Shown here piece after piece: positions 37,369 to 46,098 of a DNA stretch of 64,000 nucleotides. The position numbers were made by a program, and so were the translations under genes. The notes beneath the pieces are model-generated. The model saw only the letters and a program-made list of their open reading frames with translations. It did no database searches and was not told the DNA's origin. Position 1 is the stretch's first letter; every line of letters starts with the position of its first letter. The stretch is from Candidatus Poribacteria bacterium (lineage in GTDB: Bacteria; Poribacteria; WGA-4E; WGA-3G): NCBI GenBank assembly GCA_003635315.1, contig PYJD01000018.1, forward strand, positions 1 to 64,000. The letters run 5' to 3'.

Positions 37369-38613
37369 TCATAAAACGGAAGGAGGTAGAGGAGATTTAT
37401 CCCTTTGTAAGACCTGATCTACACATCGAAACCCAATTACATTCAGTGAAAACCATGGAGATTCCGCATTTCGTTTTGCTGTTCTCACTAATAAGGCAGG
37501 TATACGCCATGAACCTCCCCGTAATACACGATTGGATTTAATATCTAAGAAGTTGTTGTTCAACCGGTCAAAAGTATCATCACCAGCAATAGGGTTACGA
37601 TACGGTGAATTTCTATAATAATGTTTCTCATATCTATCAAGACACCATTCCCATACATTGCCACACATGTCGTAGAGTTGATATCCATTAGCAGGATATT
37701 TCCCAACTGGTGTGGTACTTCCCTCATTCCAGTCGTAATTCGCTTCTGTAGAATCTAATGAATTACCGTGCGGATATTGTGTGTTAATTAGACCACCCCG
37801 AGCAGCTTTCTCCCATTCAGCTTCAGTTGGAAGACGTTTACCTTGCCATTGAGCATAAGCCATAGCGGCATACCAACTTACATTGACAACAGGATAATTC
37901 GCTTCCCCACTGGGAAAATTATTCTGACGCCAATGCTTAAGATAGTCAATATCACAATACTTTTTTGGTATTTCACGTCTACTCCACTGTGGATTCGCAT
38001 CAAGGAATTCCTTAAATTGGCCATTCGTTACAGGATATTGGTCTATAAAGAAATCGTCGAGAAATACTGTATGAATCGGCTGTTCATCATCAAATGCGTT
38101 GTTATCATCACTACCCATTTCGAACTCACCTTCATGAATAAGGGACATATTCTTATGACCTGTAGTACGCGAGGCTATAGCAATGAAGGTATCTTTTTCC
38201 TGGATTGTGGTTATATATTCGTGCCTTTTCTGCGGGTCAGTAAGCGTATCTCGTGCTTGATTTAATAACCTACGCCACTGTTCTTCTGACCTTCCATCTG
38301 GTCGTGGGCGACCACCTGAATTCAATGATTCTCTATAGAGTTTCATGTGTGTTGAGGCAACACGATCTGCAATCTCCGAATTGGTTTTACTTTCTATGTC
38401 TTCGTATAATATACCTAAAACTTCAAAATAATTTTCCTGAAGTTCTCCAATTACAAGTCCCGATAATTCCAATATTCTATTTGCATCTTCAACGGTCAGA
38501 CCGTGTTGATGTACTGCTCTACGTAAGAGACCTTTACGTTGTTCCTCCGAAATAATAGGTGAGACGACTCTAAAATCATCAACAAATGAGATAAATTCAT
38601 CACGAATGGACAT
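37369..38613 (-). CDS. J-like/FGE-fold fusion protein, paralogue 7
   Basis: 414 residues, the paralogue nearest the dnaK-like gene (67-bp gap). J-like module: YFEVLGILYEDIESK, GGRPRPDGRSEEQW, TLTDPQKRHEY (loop R-P-D). The FGE-fold domain runs from LIHEGEFEMGSDD to IGFRCVDQVLQ, with LRGGSWRIPALLVRTAKR in the variable block. AGGA precedes the ATG at 8 nt. The retained DPxKR after the third helix is the most J-domain-like in the set. No catalytic cysteine pair. Confidence 0.85.
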   Translation of the reverse strand: MSIRDEFISFVDDFRVVSPIISEEQRKGLLRRAVHQHGLTVEDANRILELSGLVIGELQENYFEVLGILYEDIESKTNSEIADRVASTHMKLYRESLNSGGRPRPDGRSEEQWRRLLNQARDTLTDPQKRHEYITTIQEKDTFIAIASRTTGHKNMSLIHEGEFEMGSDDNNAFDDEQPIHTVFLDDFFIDQYPVTNGQFKEFLDANPQWSRREIPKKYCDIDYLKHWRQNNFPSGEANYPVVNVSWYAAMAYAQWQGKRLPTEAEWEKAARGGLINTQYPHGNSLDSTEANYDWNEGSTTPVGKYPANGYQLYDMCGNVWEWCLDRYEKHYYRNSPYRNPIAGDDTFDRLNNNFLDIKSNRVLRGGSWRIPALLVRTAKRNAESPWFSLNVIGFRCVDQVLQRDKSPLPPSVL

Positions 38614-38680
38614 TCGTAAGTTCCTAAGGTAAGATATACTACTAATCTAGGCTTAAGTAAATGTTATTGGATAAGGGAAT

Positions 38681-40276
38681 CTATTCAACTGTAAGTTCCT
38701 GCAGATCTGTTTGGGCTTGGGAGACCTCTTCTTCATTAAGGGTTGGTCGTTCAATTATTGAAAAGATATCAAAAACGGCTGTAGGACCATCATCTGTCAA
38801 TGATTTTGCAGTTACCTCAAGATTTTGGTCTAAATTATATTTATAATTTACCTCAATTGGAGATCCTTGTGGCAATCCCATAGGTAACTCAAGTATACAT
38901 TCTCCAAGCTTATATTCCTCAAAAAATGGGATGTGCTCCTTAAGCTGATCTTGTTCAAGTCCTTGAACTACCTCAATTAGTACAGTGGGTTGGTTTTCAT
39001 CAACAGTCAAGAATTGATCAGCAATTTCACACGGTACTGCAGTCATTTTTGGGATCATCACATGAATAATATAATCTCGTTGTGAATTGAGGACAACAAG
39101 TCCCAGATTATGTGTTGCACCATCAGTTACAGTCACCTTAGGTGCACCATCAGATCCAATAAACCGTTCAATAACTGCTTCTGGCATTTCTTGAGTATCA
39201 ACACTATCATCAGTGATTTGGCGAAGAGTTCCTTGAATTGCCGCACCTAATGCCACCACTTCATCAGGATTAACTTCATGTGGATTAATCTCTTTATCGC
39301 TTATAGTGCGGATCATCTCCTGTACCATAGGCATCCGTGTCGAACCCCCAACCAATAAGATCTTGTCAATATCTGTCCAAGACAATTCTGCCTCTGATAG
39401 TACTAACTCGCACAAAGTTCGACATCTTTCGAGGAGATCTGTCGTAAGTTCTTCAAATTTCTCTCGGAGTAATTCCACACGAGTTGTCTTCCCATTATAT
39501 CCACATACAATTAATGCTCTTTGCCGTTGAGATAAAGATTCTTTAGCTCCAATTGCATCAAGTTGAAGGTCTTGATAGGTATGAAGATCATCCAGAGGAT
39601 TCTCTCCATGTTCTATCTCAAACATCTCAGCAACATAGGTAATAATTTTGTCGTCCCAATCTTTGCCGCCTAACCTATGGTCACCATTCGTCGCTAACAT
39701 CTGTATTTCCGAATCGGAAACTTGCATAATTGTTACATCTAATGTACCACCACCCAGGTCGAATACAAATACAATCTGGTTATTACCAAGTTGATCCATT
39801 CCATAAGCAAGAGCTGCTGCGGTAGGTTCGTTTAGGACTTGAAGCACATTAAAACCGGCAATTTTACCTGCATTACGTGTGGCTTCCCTTTCTGCGTCGT
39901 GAAAATACGCAGGTACAGTAATTACAGCATCACTTACCTCTTCATTAAGATAGATTTGAGCATCTTGTTTTAATTTTCGCAAAATTAGTGCGGATAGTTC
40001 TTCAGGAGAATAGTCTTTTTCATCAAATGTACGAAAGAAATTCGTCCTTGATTTACCCATCTCTCTTTTGATAAACTCAACAATCTGTTCAGGGACAGCT
40101 CTGGCATTCTGCTTAGCAATTTTTCCAACAGTCACAAGATTGTCTTCGAACATTACGACAGATGGTGTAATTCGATCACTTTCCAAATTGGGAATGATTT
40201 CAGGTTGTCCATGCTCATTTATATGTGCTATCACAGAAAAAGTCGTTCCTAAATCTATTCCGACAACTTTACCCAT
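38681..40276 (-). CDS. Hsp70 (DnaK-like) chaperone, lid-less
   Basis: This 531-residue Hsp70 has a complete ATPase domain: GIDLGTTFSVIA (phosphate 1), NEPTAAALAYG, FVFDLGGGTLDVTI (phosphate 2) and LLVGGSTRMPMVQEM (adenosine). A beta substrate-binding domain follows (about 385-500; VLIEVVQG, then PMGLPQGSPIEV). It is roughly 100 residues shorter than housekeeping DnaK because the helical lid is missing and replaced by an acidic tail ending QELTVE. It starts immediately after the grpE-like stop (TAAATG) and is followed by the seven J-like/FGE genes. That makes it a dedicated chaperone rather than the cell's main DnaK. Substrate release and client choice would be unusual without the lid. Confidence 0.88.
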   Translation of the reverse strand: MGKVVGIDLGTTFSVIAHINEHGQPEIIPNLESDRITPSVVMFEDNLVTVGKIAKQNARAVPEQIVEFIKREMGKSRTNFFRTFDEKDYSPEELSALILRKLKQDAQIYLNEEVSDAVITVPAYFHDAEREATRNAGKIAGFNVLQVLNEPTAAALAYGMDQLGNNQIVFVFDLGGGTLDVTIMQVSDSEIQMLATNGDHRLGGKDWDDKIITYVAEMFEIEHGENPLDDLHTYQDLQLDAIGAKESLSQRQRALIVCGYNGKTTRVELLREKFEELTTDLLERCRTLCELVLSEAELSWTDIDKILLVGGSTRMPMVQEMIRTISDKEINPHEVNPDEVVALGAAIQGTLRQITDDSVDTQEMPEAVIERFIGSDGAPKVTVTDGATHNLGLVVLNSQRDYIIHVMIPKMTAVPCEIADQFLTVDENQPTVLIEVVQGLEQDQLKEHIPFFEEYKLGECILELPMGLPQGSPIEVNYKYNLDQNLEVTAKSLTDDGPTAVFDIFSIIERPTLNEEEVSQAQTDLQELTVE

Positions 40277-41011
40277 TTATTTTCCTTTTTGTTCATCAGT
40301 AGAATGTCCACTATTGTCATTTTCAGAGTCTGCTGTGGAGGACACATAACGATAAATGGTTACATCTTCTGGACGGAACACTTTCTCACGCCAATAGAAT
40401 CCAATTTTATGTACTTCTGCTACTTTCTGATCCAAATTTGGATCGTCTGTAGAAATGACTTTCCGTGTCTTGTGTAACTGCCTATCCAATGTATCTGGTG
40501 AATCCTTATAAGGGGTTACATCTATTCGATATAAAACTTCTTCAAGTTCAAACCGAAAATTCTGTAAATTTCTACTATATTGACCCAATTCATTTGATAG
40601 TGTATTATCACTATTCTCATCAATAAGGTTCGTAAGTTGAGATTCAAGCGATACAAAACTATCGTAAAGTTGAATTAAGTTATGAATAACCGGTTTATGT
40701 AGTACTTCAAGTAGAAAACTCTCTTTATAGTCCTTCATCTCTGTATACATTTTATCAAACATCTGGACTTGATTCTGATTTCCAGATATATGTTTCTCAA
40801 ATAATTCGAGTAATACCGCCAATGATTGGGTAATTTCTGTAAGTGTATTTGTTTGATGTACTTCCAAGTTATCCATTGGAATTTCCTCATCTGTATCTAC
40901 TGTATCATCAGAATCTATTGACTGTACATCCACATCATCAGGATTATCAGCATCTAAATTTGACTCACTATCCAAGATTGCTTTTAATTTTGCGTCAAGG
41001 TCGTTATTCAT
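40277..41011 (-). CDS. GrpE-like nucleotide exchange factor
   Basis: The 244-residue protein has an acidic disordered N-terminus (about 1-55), a long helical segment (about 60-170) and a compact C-terminal part with KIGFYWREKVFRPEDVTIYRY, which matches the GrpE beta-wing end (GFYWREKVxRPxxVxVYxY). Classical GrpE exchanges ADP on DnaK. Overall similarity is low, so it is a divergent member. ATG 41011 is chosen over a TTG four codons upstream. It is the first gene of the cluster and abuts the dnaK-like start. The acidic tail ends TDEQKGK. Confidence 0.7.
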   Translation of the reverse strand: MNNDLDAKLKAILDSESNLDADNPDDVDVQSIDSDDTVDTDEEIPMDNLEVHQTNTLTEITQSLAVLLELFEKHISGNQNQVQMFDKMYTEMKDYKESFLLEVLHKPVIHNLIQLYDSFVSLESQLTNLIDENSDNTLSNELGQYSRNLQNFRFELEEVLYRIDVTPYKDSPDTLDRQLHKTRKVISTDDPNLDQKVAEVHKIGFYWREKVFRPEDVTIYRYVSSTADSENDNSGHSTDEQKGK

Positions 41012-41225
41012 TTTACTGCTCAAACTGAATCCTTACATACACCATGCTTCTCATGAAGATTTCCAGGTTTAACCTGATATCATAGTAGTTTTCTAGGTGG
41101 TGAAAACAATATCTGTCCAACTTATAAACGCCAACTATCTCGGATTGTTCACATAAACATAGATTCACATTGAATTAATCTTTGATGTGAATAGGATCAT
41201 TGAATATTTAAGGTGTTATAGATTG

Positions 41226-41254
41226 ATTATACAACGGATTTTGTAGCATGTCAA
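41226..41254 (-). promoter_or_regulatory. Consensus promoter of the grpE-dnaK-FGE cluster
   Basis: On the minus strand TTGACA (41254-41249), a 17-bp spacer and TATAAT (41231-41226): both boxes perfect and ideally spaced. Transcription would start near 41219, giving a 5' leader of about 208 nt. Confidence 0.8.
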
Positions 41255-41279
41255 TGTTAACGAAATGCGTATGTATATA

Positions 41280-41306
41280 GTATAACTCTACTTTAAAGAG
41301 TTATAA
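41280..41306. promoter_or_regulatory. CIRCE-like inverted repeat
   Basis: GTATAACTC (41280-41288), a 9-nt spacer and GAGTTATAA (41298-41306). The CIRCE operator bound by HrcA is TTAGCACTC-N9-GAGTGCTAA; 13 of 18 arm positions agree, and the ACTC-N9-GAGT core and spacing are exact. It lies 25 bp upstream of the -35 box of a promoter for grpE/dnaK-like genes. Confidence 0.45.
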
Positions 41307-41650
41307 AAAATTCAAAAGATAGTTGATTCTGAGGATAAATATGTGGAGAGTAGATAGATCTATTTTAGACTTATACCATTTCTATTAATTTTTATCCCAT
41401 TACCTAATCAACGCCAAATGCGCGTATGGCATTTGTCGGGACTAAAGACATCAATATCAGACAACTATAAACCGCTAAATTGACACCTATGGGGTTGAGG
41501 TACGAAACCCAACATGAGATCCTGTTCTAAAAATAAATTGAAGAAATTAAAAAAACAGACATCATATATACGAAAAGAGATTGACACAAGCGTAAATATA
41601 CGTTACAATAACATATAGAGAACTGCTATTATACTTATACTAATAATTAA

Positions 41651-41692
41651 TATAGGATAAATCAATATGATTATAGGATAAATCAATATGAT
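41651..41692. repeat. Perfect 21-bp tandem duplication
   Basis: Two identical units, 41651-41671 and 41672-41692, each beginning TATAGGATAAATCAATATG. Noncoding as far as can be seen. Confidence 0.9.
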
Positions 41693-41865
41693 TAAAGAAA
41701 ATATACACAGTTATACAAATGTCAATGTCCCACATCTTATTCGAAAATAATGTGTTAAGAAATCTGTCAAGAAAACTTTTTATTCTTTTATAGAAAATCG
41801 TAAATTGGCTGTAAACATAGACGGGGACAGACCTAACAGCGACTATACTAAAATTGGTGTAACAG

Positions 41866-41893
41866 AAAAAAGTTACGATTTCGTAACTTTTTT
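41866..41893. terminator. Bidirectional terminator-like hairpin
   Basis: AAAAAAGTTACG (41866-41877) pairs perfectly with CGTAACTTTTTT (41882-41893) around ATTT. The A and T tracts make it functional in either direction. No gene end is close, so it may end an unrecognised transcript. Confidence 0.6.
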
Positions 41894-42412
41894 ACATAAA
41901 TACAGAAAACTATCTAATGACTATCCAAAACATTCATAATTATCTTATAAACAAAAACAGCATCACCTTTACCTTTTCTGAGAAAAAAAGTTCCATTGAT
42001 GGTTTATGGGGATGTCATCTATTAGGGTACGTCCTAAAATATTATGTCACAATAATGAGATATTATTTTTTAGAAAATGTATTACAAATGTCTGTATCGG
42101 ATGGTATCGAAAAAAAAAGAATAACGACACAAAATCATACAATTCAAGAATTGTTACTATTCAAAAAAAACACCGATGAACGCAGACTGTGACAGGGCGG
42201 ACAGCCGTATTACTAATGACACACAATGTGTCAAAAAGTGTAACATTTTTAACATAATAAATATAAAAGATTACTTATGTGAATATTGAAATACCAATAA
42301 TTTAGAGTGTTTTTTATACTAAGTTCTATATAATTAGTTCCCATTACGAACACTCTTTATAGTCGCACTGATTATGGGTGGGAATCTCTTAACAGCATTC
42401 ATTATAGAGTCA

Positions 42413-43693
42413 TTAGGTTTTTTGCCAAGGAGTGCTACCTGATTTCTGTATCTCCTGTGCAAAAAGATTTCCCATTTCTCTGAATAGATCTGTATTCGTT
42501 CCCGCAGTATCGGTAGTTTCCAACGGATCGTTTGATAGATCATAGAGTTCAAGAGATTCAAATGGTCTGTTATGAAGTAGTTTTATGTCGCCACGTCTAA
42601 CTGCATGTTGACAATCACCTAAGAACTGTTGTCCTCCTTCTCTCCGAACCCAGTAGAGTAGACGTTCGGATAAATCCTGTTTTTCACCTTGTAGTGTACT
42701 CAAAATTGACTGTCCTTCAATCTCATGAGTAATTGGTACCCCAGTTATTTCACAAAGTGTAGGATAAAAATCCATAATCATACCGACTTGATCAGATACA
42801 TAACCTTCAGGAATAGTTCCTTCCCACATGGCACAGGTAGGTACACGTATACCACCTTCATACATTTCACCCTTCTGACCTCGTAGGGGTCCATTATGTG
42901 CACCAACCCCCATTTGCCCACCGTTGTCCGATGTATATATAACAAGCGTATTTGAAAGTTGATCCGTTTTTTCAAGTGAATCAAGAACTCGTCCAATGCC
43001 TGCATCCATATGTTCGACAAGTGCGATATATTTTGCCCGTTGATCTGTTATCTCCGGTTCACGATCCTTAACTTTCTCTACCCAATCATCGGGTGGTTGA
43101 ATTGGTGTATGCGGTGCATTATATGCAAGATATAGAAAGAAAGGTTGTGAAGAATGTGCCTGTTCTTGGATAAACTCAACACTCCAATCTGAGAACAGAT
43201 CCGTCGCATGTCCTCTGGGGTCTATGGTTTCAAAATCACGACGCATATAGTTATTCTGATGGCGTAGATGCGTGTAATAGTCATCCATCATATCACCAAG
43301 AAATCCGTGAAAGTAATCAAATCCTCTTTTACAAGGATGATTCTCATCTTCAAGACCAAGATGCCACTTACCAATTAGAGAGGTTTTGTAATCTTTCTCT
43401 TTTAATATAGATGGGAGTGTAACTGCATCCTGTAGAAAATATCCCCAATTGTTTTGTGCATGTGTTCGAATTACCCCTGGAACACCCACTCTATCGGGAT
43501 ATCGTCCTGTCATGAGGGATGCGCGACTTGGTGAACAGACAGATGAATTAGCATAAAATTGGGTTAGTCGTATGCCTCCTTCTGCGATCCTATCAATATG
43601 AGGTGTTTGAATTGAGGGTCCATTCTGTGCTGAGATATCACCATAACCGTGATCGTCAGCGAGGATAAAAACAATGTTGGGTGACTTTGCCAT
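42413..43693 (-). CDS. Type I sulfatase (formylglycine-dependent)
   Basis: The 426-residue enzyme belongs to the alkaline-phosphatase-fold arylsulfatase family. The calcium site begins VFILADDHGYGDIS. The maturation motif is CSPSR (VCSPSRASLMTGR), whose Cys must be oxidised to formylglycine. WHLGL, NAPHTPIQPP and YTSDNGGQMG are further active-site segments. No signal peptide is visible. The seven FGE-fold proteins 4 kb away lack catalytic cysteines and so are unlikely to be its maturase. ATG 43693 is chosen for GGAG 6 nt upstream. The substrate would be a sulfated sugar or polysaccharide. A TPR gene lies just upstream on the same strand. Confidence 0.92.
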   Translation of the reverse strand: MAKSPNIVFILADDHGYGDISAQNGPSIQTPHIDRIAEGGIRLTQFYANSSVCSPSRASLMTGRYPDRVGVPGVIRTHAQNNWGYFLQDAVTLPSILKEKDYKTSLIGKWHLGLEDENHPCKRGFDYFHGFLGDMMDDYYTHLRHQNNYMRRDFETIDPRGHATDLFSDWSVEFIQEQAHSSQPFFLYLAYNAPHTPIQPPDDWVEKVKDREPEITDQRAKYIALVEHMDAGIGRVLDSLEKTDQLSNTLVIYTSDNGGQMGVGAHNGPLRGQKGEMYEGGIRVPTCAMWEGTIPEGYVSDQVGMIMDFYPTLCEITGVPITHEIEGQSILSTLQGEKQDLSERLLYWVRREGGQQFLGDCQHAVRRGDIKLLHNRPFESLELYDLSNDPLETTDTAGTNTDLFREMGNLFAQEIQKSGSTPWQKT

Positions 43694-43737
43694 ATTTTTC
43701 TCCATGTTTAGTTTTATTGCGTAAATCTAAGAACTAA

Positions 43738-44904
43738 TCAATGTAATATTTCACACCATACTGCAGGAGCACCCATCGGTGCCCCAATCGGGGAGATCTG
43801 TAGTTCAGACGCATCAACGGTTTCTGATTCTGATGTAATCATAGTTAAATTGTAGTGTGCCTCCTCCAAATTATCACCTTGAATAGCAGCCTTGAATTCC
43901 GTAACGGCAGCGTCTTGATTGCCTTTTTGATAATAGACAATCCCTATATTATTACGTGCTTCAGCCAGAGTATTTGCTTTTTTGAAGGAAGAAATCGCTT
44001 CAGTTGTCCTATTTTGTAAGAAATGGATTATTCCTATATTGTTGTTTGCTTCTGCGGAATTTGGATCTGTTCGGAGTGCATCCTTTAGAGTCTTCATTGC
44101 TTCATCAAGTTTATTCTGAGAATAGTATGTATATGCTAAATTGATAAGTACTTCCGTTGTATCGGGTGCCATTTCAAGTGCTTCTTGATGTAAGGAAATG
44201 GCATTATCAAAATCCTCTTGCCACATATAAAGCAATCCAAGGTTTGTATGTGGTTCTTCTCCACCATCAAGATCAATGGACGTTCTGAATGCTTTGATAG
44301 CTTTATCAATTTCACCTTTAAACATATATAGCAATCCAAGATTATTATGCGGTTCCGCTAAGGTTGGATCGGTTTCAATTGCTTTTTTATAGAGAACTAC
44401 AGCTTTATCAAATTGTCCTTGCCATGTATAGATTAACCCGAGATTTGAACGTGCTTCCCCTCCATCACCAAGACGGATTGCTTCTTGAGTTGAGGCAATA
44501 GCGGTATCAATATCACCTTGAGAAATATAGATGAACCCAAGACAGGTATGTGCTTCGGCAGAATTTGGATTGAATTGGAGGGCAGTTTTAACGGACCGAA
44601 TTGCAAAGTCAAGTTGTCCATTCCACGCATAAGCCACACCAAGGTTCGTGTGTGGTGCTGAGAGATTGGGATCCAGATGTCGCGCTTTTAGATGTAATGT
44701 GATTGCTTCATCTAACTTTCCTTCCCAACAATATAAAACCCCTAAATTGGTATGTGGTGCAGCCAAGGTGGGTGCTAATCGGATTGCATGAAGTAGTTTC
44801 TCACTTGCGGATTCAATTTCTCCCTGAGAAATATCCTCACAAGCAAGACGGTTTAACTCCCGTGCGCGTTCGATTTTTAAAGCACTATTTTCGACATTTC
44901 TCAT
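43738..44904 (-). CDS. Tetratricopeptide-repeat protein
   Basis: The 388-residue protein consists of about ten TPR units of 33-34 residues (pattern AHTNLGVxYxWxGxLDxAIxxxxxAxxLxP) from residue 12 to about 355. The tail of about 30 residues contains PIGAPMGAPAVWCEILH. No signal peptide or membrane helix is seen. TPR superhelices mediate protein-protein contacts; no enzymatic domain is attached. It lies 44 bp upstream of the sulfatase and could be cotranscribed with it. The first two repeat pairs are very alike (APHTNLGV twice), showing internal duplication. Confidence 0.85.
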   Translation of the reverse strand: MRNVENSALKIERARELNRLACEDISQGEIESASEKLLHAIRLAPTLAAPHTNLGVLYCWEGKLDEAITLHLKARHLDPNLSAPHTNLGVAYAWNGQLDFAIRSVKTALQFNPNSAEAHTCLGFIYISQGDIDTAIASTQEAIRLGDGGEARSNLGLIYTWQGQFDKAVVLYKKAIETDPTLAEPHNNLGLLYMFKGEIDKAIKAFRTSIDLDGGEEPHTNLGLLYMWQEDFDNAISLHQEALEMAPDTTEVLINLAYTYYSQNKLDEAMKTLKDALRTDPNSAEANNNIGIIHFLQNRTTEAISSFKKANTLAEARNNIGIVYYQKGNQDAAVTEFKAAIQGDNLEEAHYNLTMITSESETVDASELQISPIGAPMGAPAVWCEILH

Positions 44905-44963
44905 TTATATCCTTATGTTTAACGGGACTTCAGTATAAGCAATATTTGGTATGAATTGTAGAA

Positions 44964-45950
44964 TTAATTCACAGAGTTAACCGCTTGAATCAATGCAATA
45001 ATATACCCAAATTGGTATGCCCACGCTTGACGAACACGACCAGAAACACCTTCAGGTGCTTTATCATCTGGATGTGATGGGGCATGGTCAGGCATCAACA
45101 TGTATGGATATTCTACATCACGTAAGGTTTTTGCAACCTTATACATATCAACATCTCCCTCATCTGGCCATACCTCTTGGAAATTATGTAAGCCACCTTT
45201 AATATTACGAAAATGGATGTTGAATATTCTTTTACGTCTGCCGAAATAATCTATGATCTCATACAATTCTGTTCCTGGATCCTCTAATCCTTCCGATACA
45301 ACACCACAACAAAAGTTAAAACCGTTGTAAGGACTATCTACTATCTCACTATATTGTTTTAATCCGTCAAAAATCGGATAATTCCATCTTTCAACACCCC
45401 GTAATACAGGTGCAGGTGGATCATTAGGATGACATGCCATTTGGATGTTGTTTTCTTCTGCCACTGGTATTACTCTTTCAAGAAAATAGCCAATACGGTC
45501 AAACGCTTCTTCGCGGCTTACTTCTCCAGCGTCTGATAGGGTATCGTTGTCATATTTCGATATGTCGAATGTACTATAGCTCGAACCACCCCGTCCTTTT
45601 GTACTCTCTGTTCGTTGATGATTTAGGATACAGAAATTGTAATTCAATCCGCGCAAACCGGCTATTGCGGCATTTTCTATAGTCTTACATACACCATCAA
45701 GATCCTTATCCCGTTGTGGATCTTGTGCGAGAGTAATACTTCTTGGCAATCCAATATGAATCATCTCAAGGCTAACACCTGCTGCCTCTGCTTCAGCTTT
45801 GTGTTCCATAAGTGTTTCCGGGTCGGTTCCTCTGACTGATGCATCCATATGTGTAACACCGTGCCGGACAAGAAATTCCAGTTCTTCTTTTGAAGTTCCA
45901 ATGCCTTGAACACCGACATGCATATCTGCTTTTGTATAATTAGTTTTCAA
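44964..45950 (-). CDS. Mannonate dehydratase-like (UxuA family) enzyme
   Basis: This 328-residue TIM-barrel protein resembles UxuA, which dehydrates D-mannonate to 2-keto-3-deoxygluconate in uronate breakdown. Family segments are ACHPNDPP, FNFCCGVVSEG, IFNIHFRNIKGG, FQEVWPDEGDVDM and LMPDHAPSHP, which supply metal-binding His, Cys and Asp. I accept a TTG start because AGGAG lies 7 nt upstream; the first internal ATG would remove the initial strand. Related barrels with other substrates are common, so the exact reaction is not certain. It sits 59 bp upstream of the TPR gene. Confidence 0.8.
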   Translation of the reverse strand: MKTNYTKADMHVGVQGIGTSKEELEFLVRHGVTHMDASVRGTDPETLMEHKAEAEAAGVSLEMIHIGLPRSITLAQDPQRDKDLDGVCKTIENAAIAGLRGLNYNFCILNHQRTESTKGRGGSSYSTFDISKYDNDTLSDAGEVSREEAFDRIGYFLERVIPVAEENNIQMACHPNDPPAPVLRGVERWNYPIFDGLKQYSEIVDSPYNGFNFCCGVVSEGLEDPGTELYEIIDYFGRRKRIFNIHFRNIKGGLHNFQEVWPDEGDVDMYKVAKTLRDVEYPYMLMPDHAPSHPDDKAPEGVSGRVRQAWAYQFGYIIALIQAVNSVN

Positions 45951-46069
45951 TGCTTTTCTCCTATGAAGTACGAAATATATCCTATGTTATTACACAACCA
46001 ATTGATCTACATTTTATCATTCATTGAATATCTGGTCAAATCCTGAACAGGAAACACAATAGTATTCAA

Positions 46070-46098
46070 TTGTCTATGTGAAAGAGATATGCTATAAT
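46070..46098 (+). promoter_or_regulatory. Promoter of the restriction-modification operon
   Basis: TTGTCT (46070-46075), 17-bp spacer, TATAAT (46093-46098), 122 bp before the methyltransferase start. Confidence 0.5.

Larger units (their letters stand above)
41307..42412. other. AT-rich intergenic region with repeats
   Basis: About 1.1 kb without a convincing gene. It contains the palindrome CAAATGC/GCATTTG near 41418-41440 and a hairpin-forming stretch (about 41491-41517: GGGGTTGAGGTACGAAACCC) that resembles a dispersed intergenic repeat known to me from several uncultured and cyanobacterial genomes. It also contains a perfect 21-bp tandem repeat (41651-41692), a terminator-like hairpin (41866-41893) and a small hairpin TGACACA-CAA-TGTGTCA (42217-42233). 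A 91-codon plus-strand frame at 41917-42192 has no ribosome site and reads as chance. Confidence 0.5.

Noticed and set aside
28975..38613. Diversity-generating retroelement target array
   Set aside because: FGE/C-lectin folds are common DGR targets, but no reverse transcriptase, template repeat or Avd-like gene is in the window.
28975..38613. Seven sulfatase maturases (true FGE)
   Set aside because: The catalytic cysteine pair is missing in all copies, and they carry J-like modules instead of secretion signals.
41917..42192. 91-codon plus-strand frame
   Set aside because: No ribosome site, very AT-rich composition, no recognisable motif.
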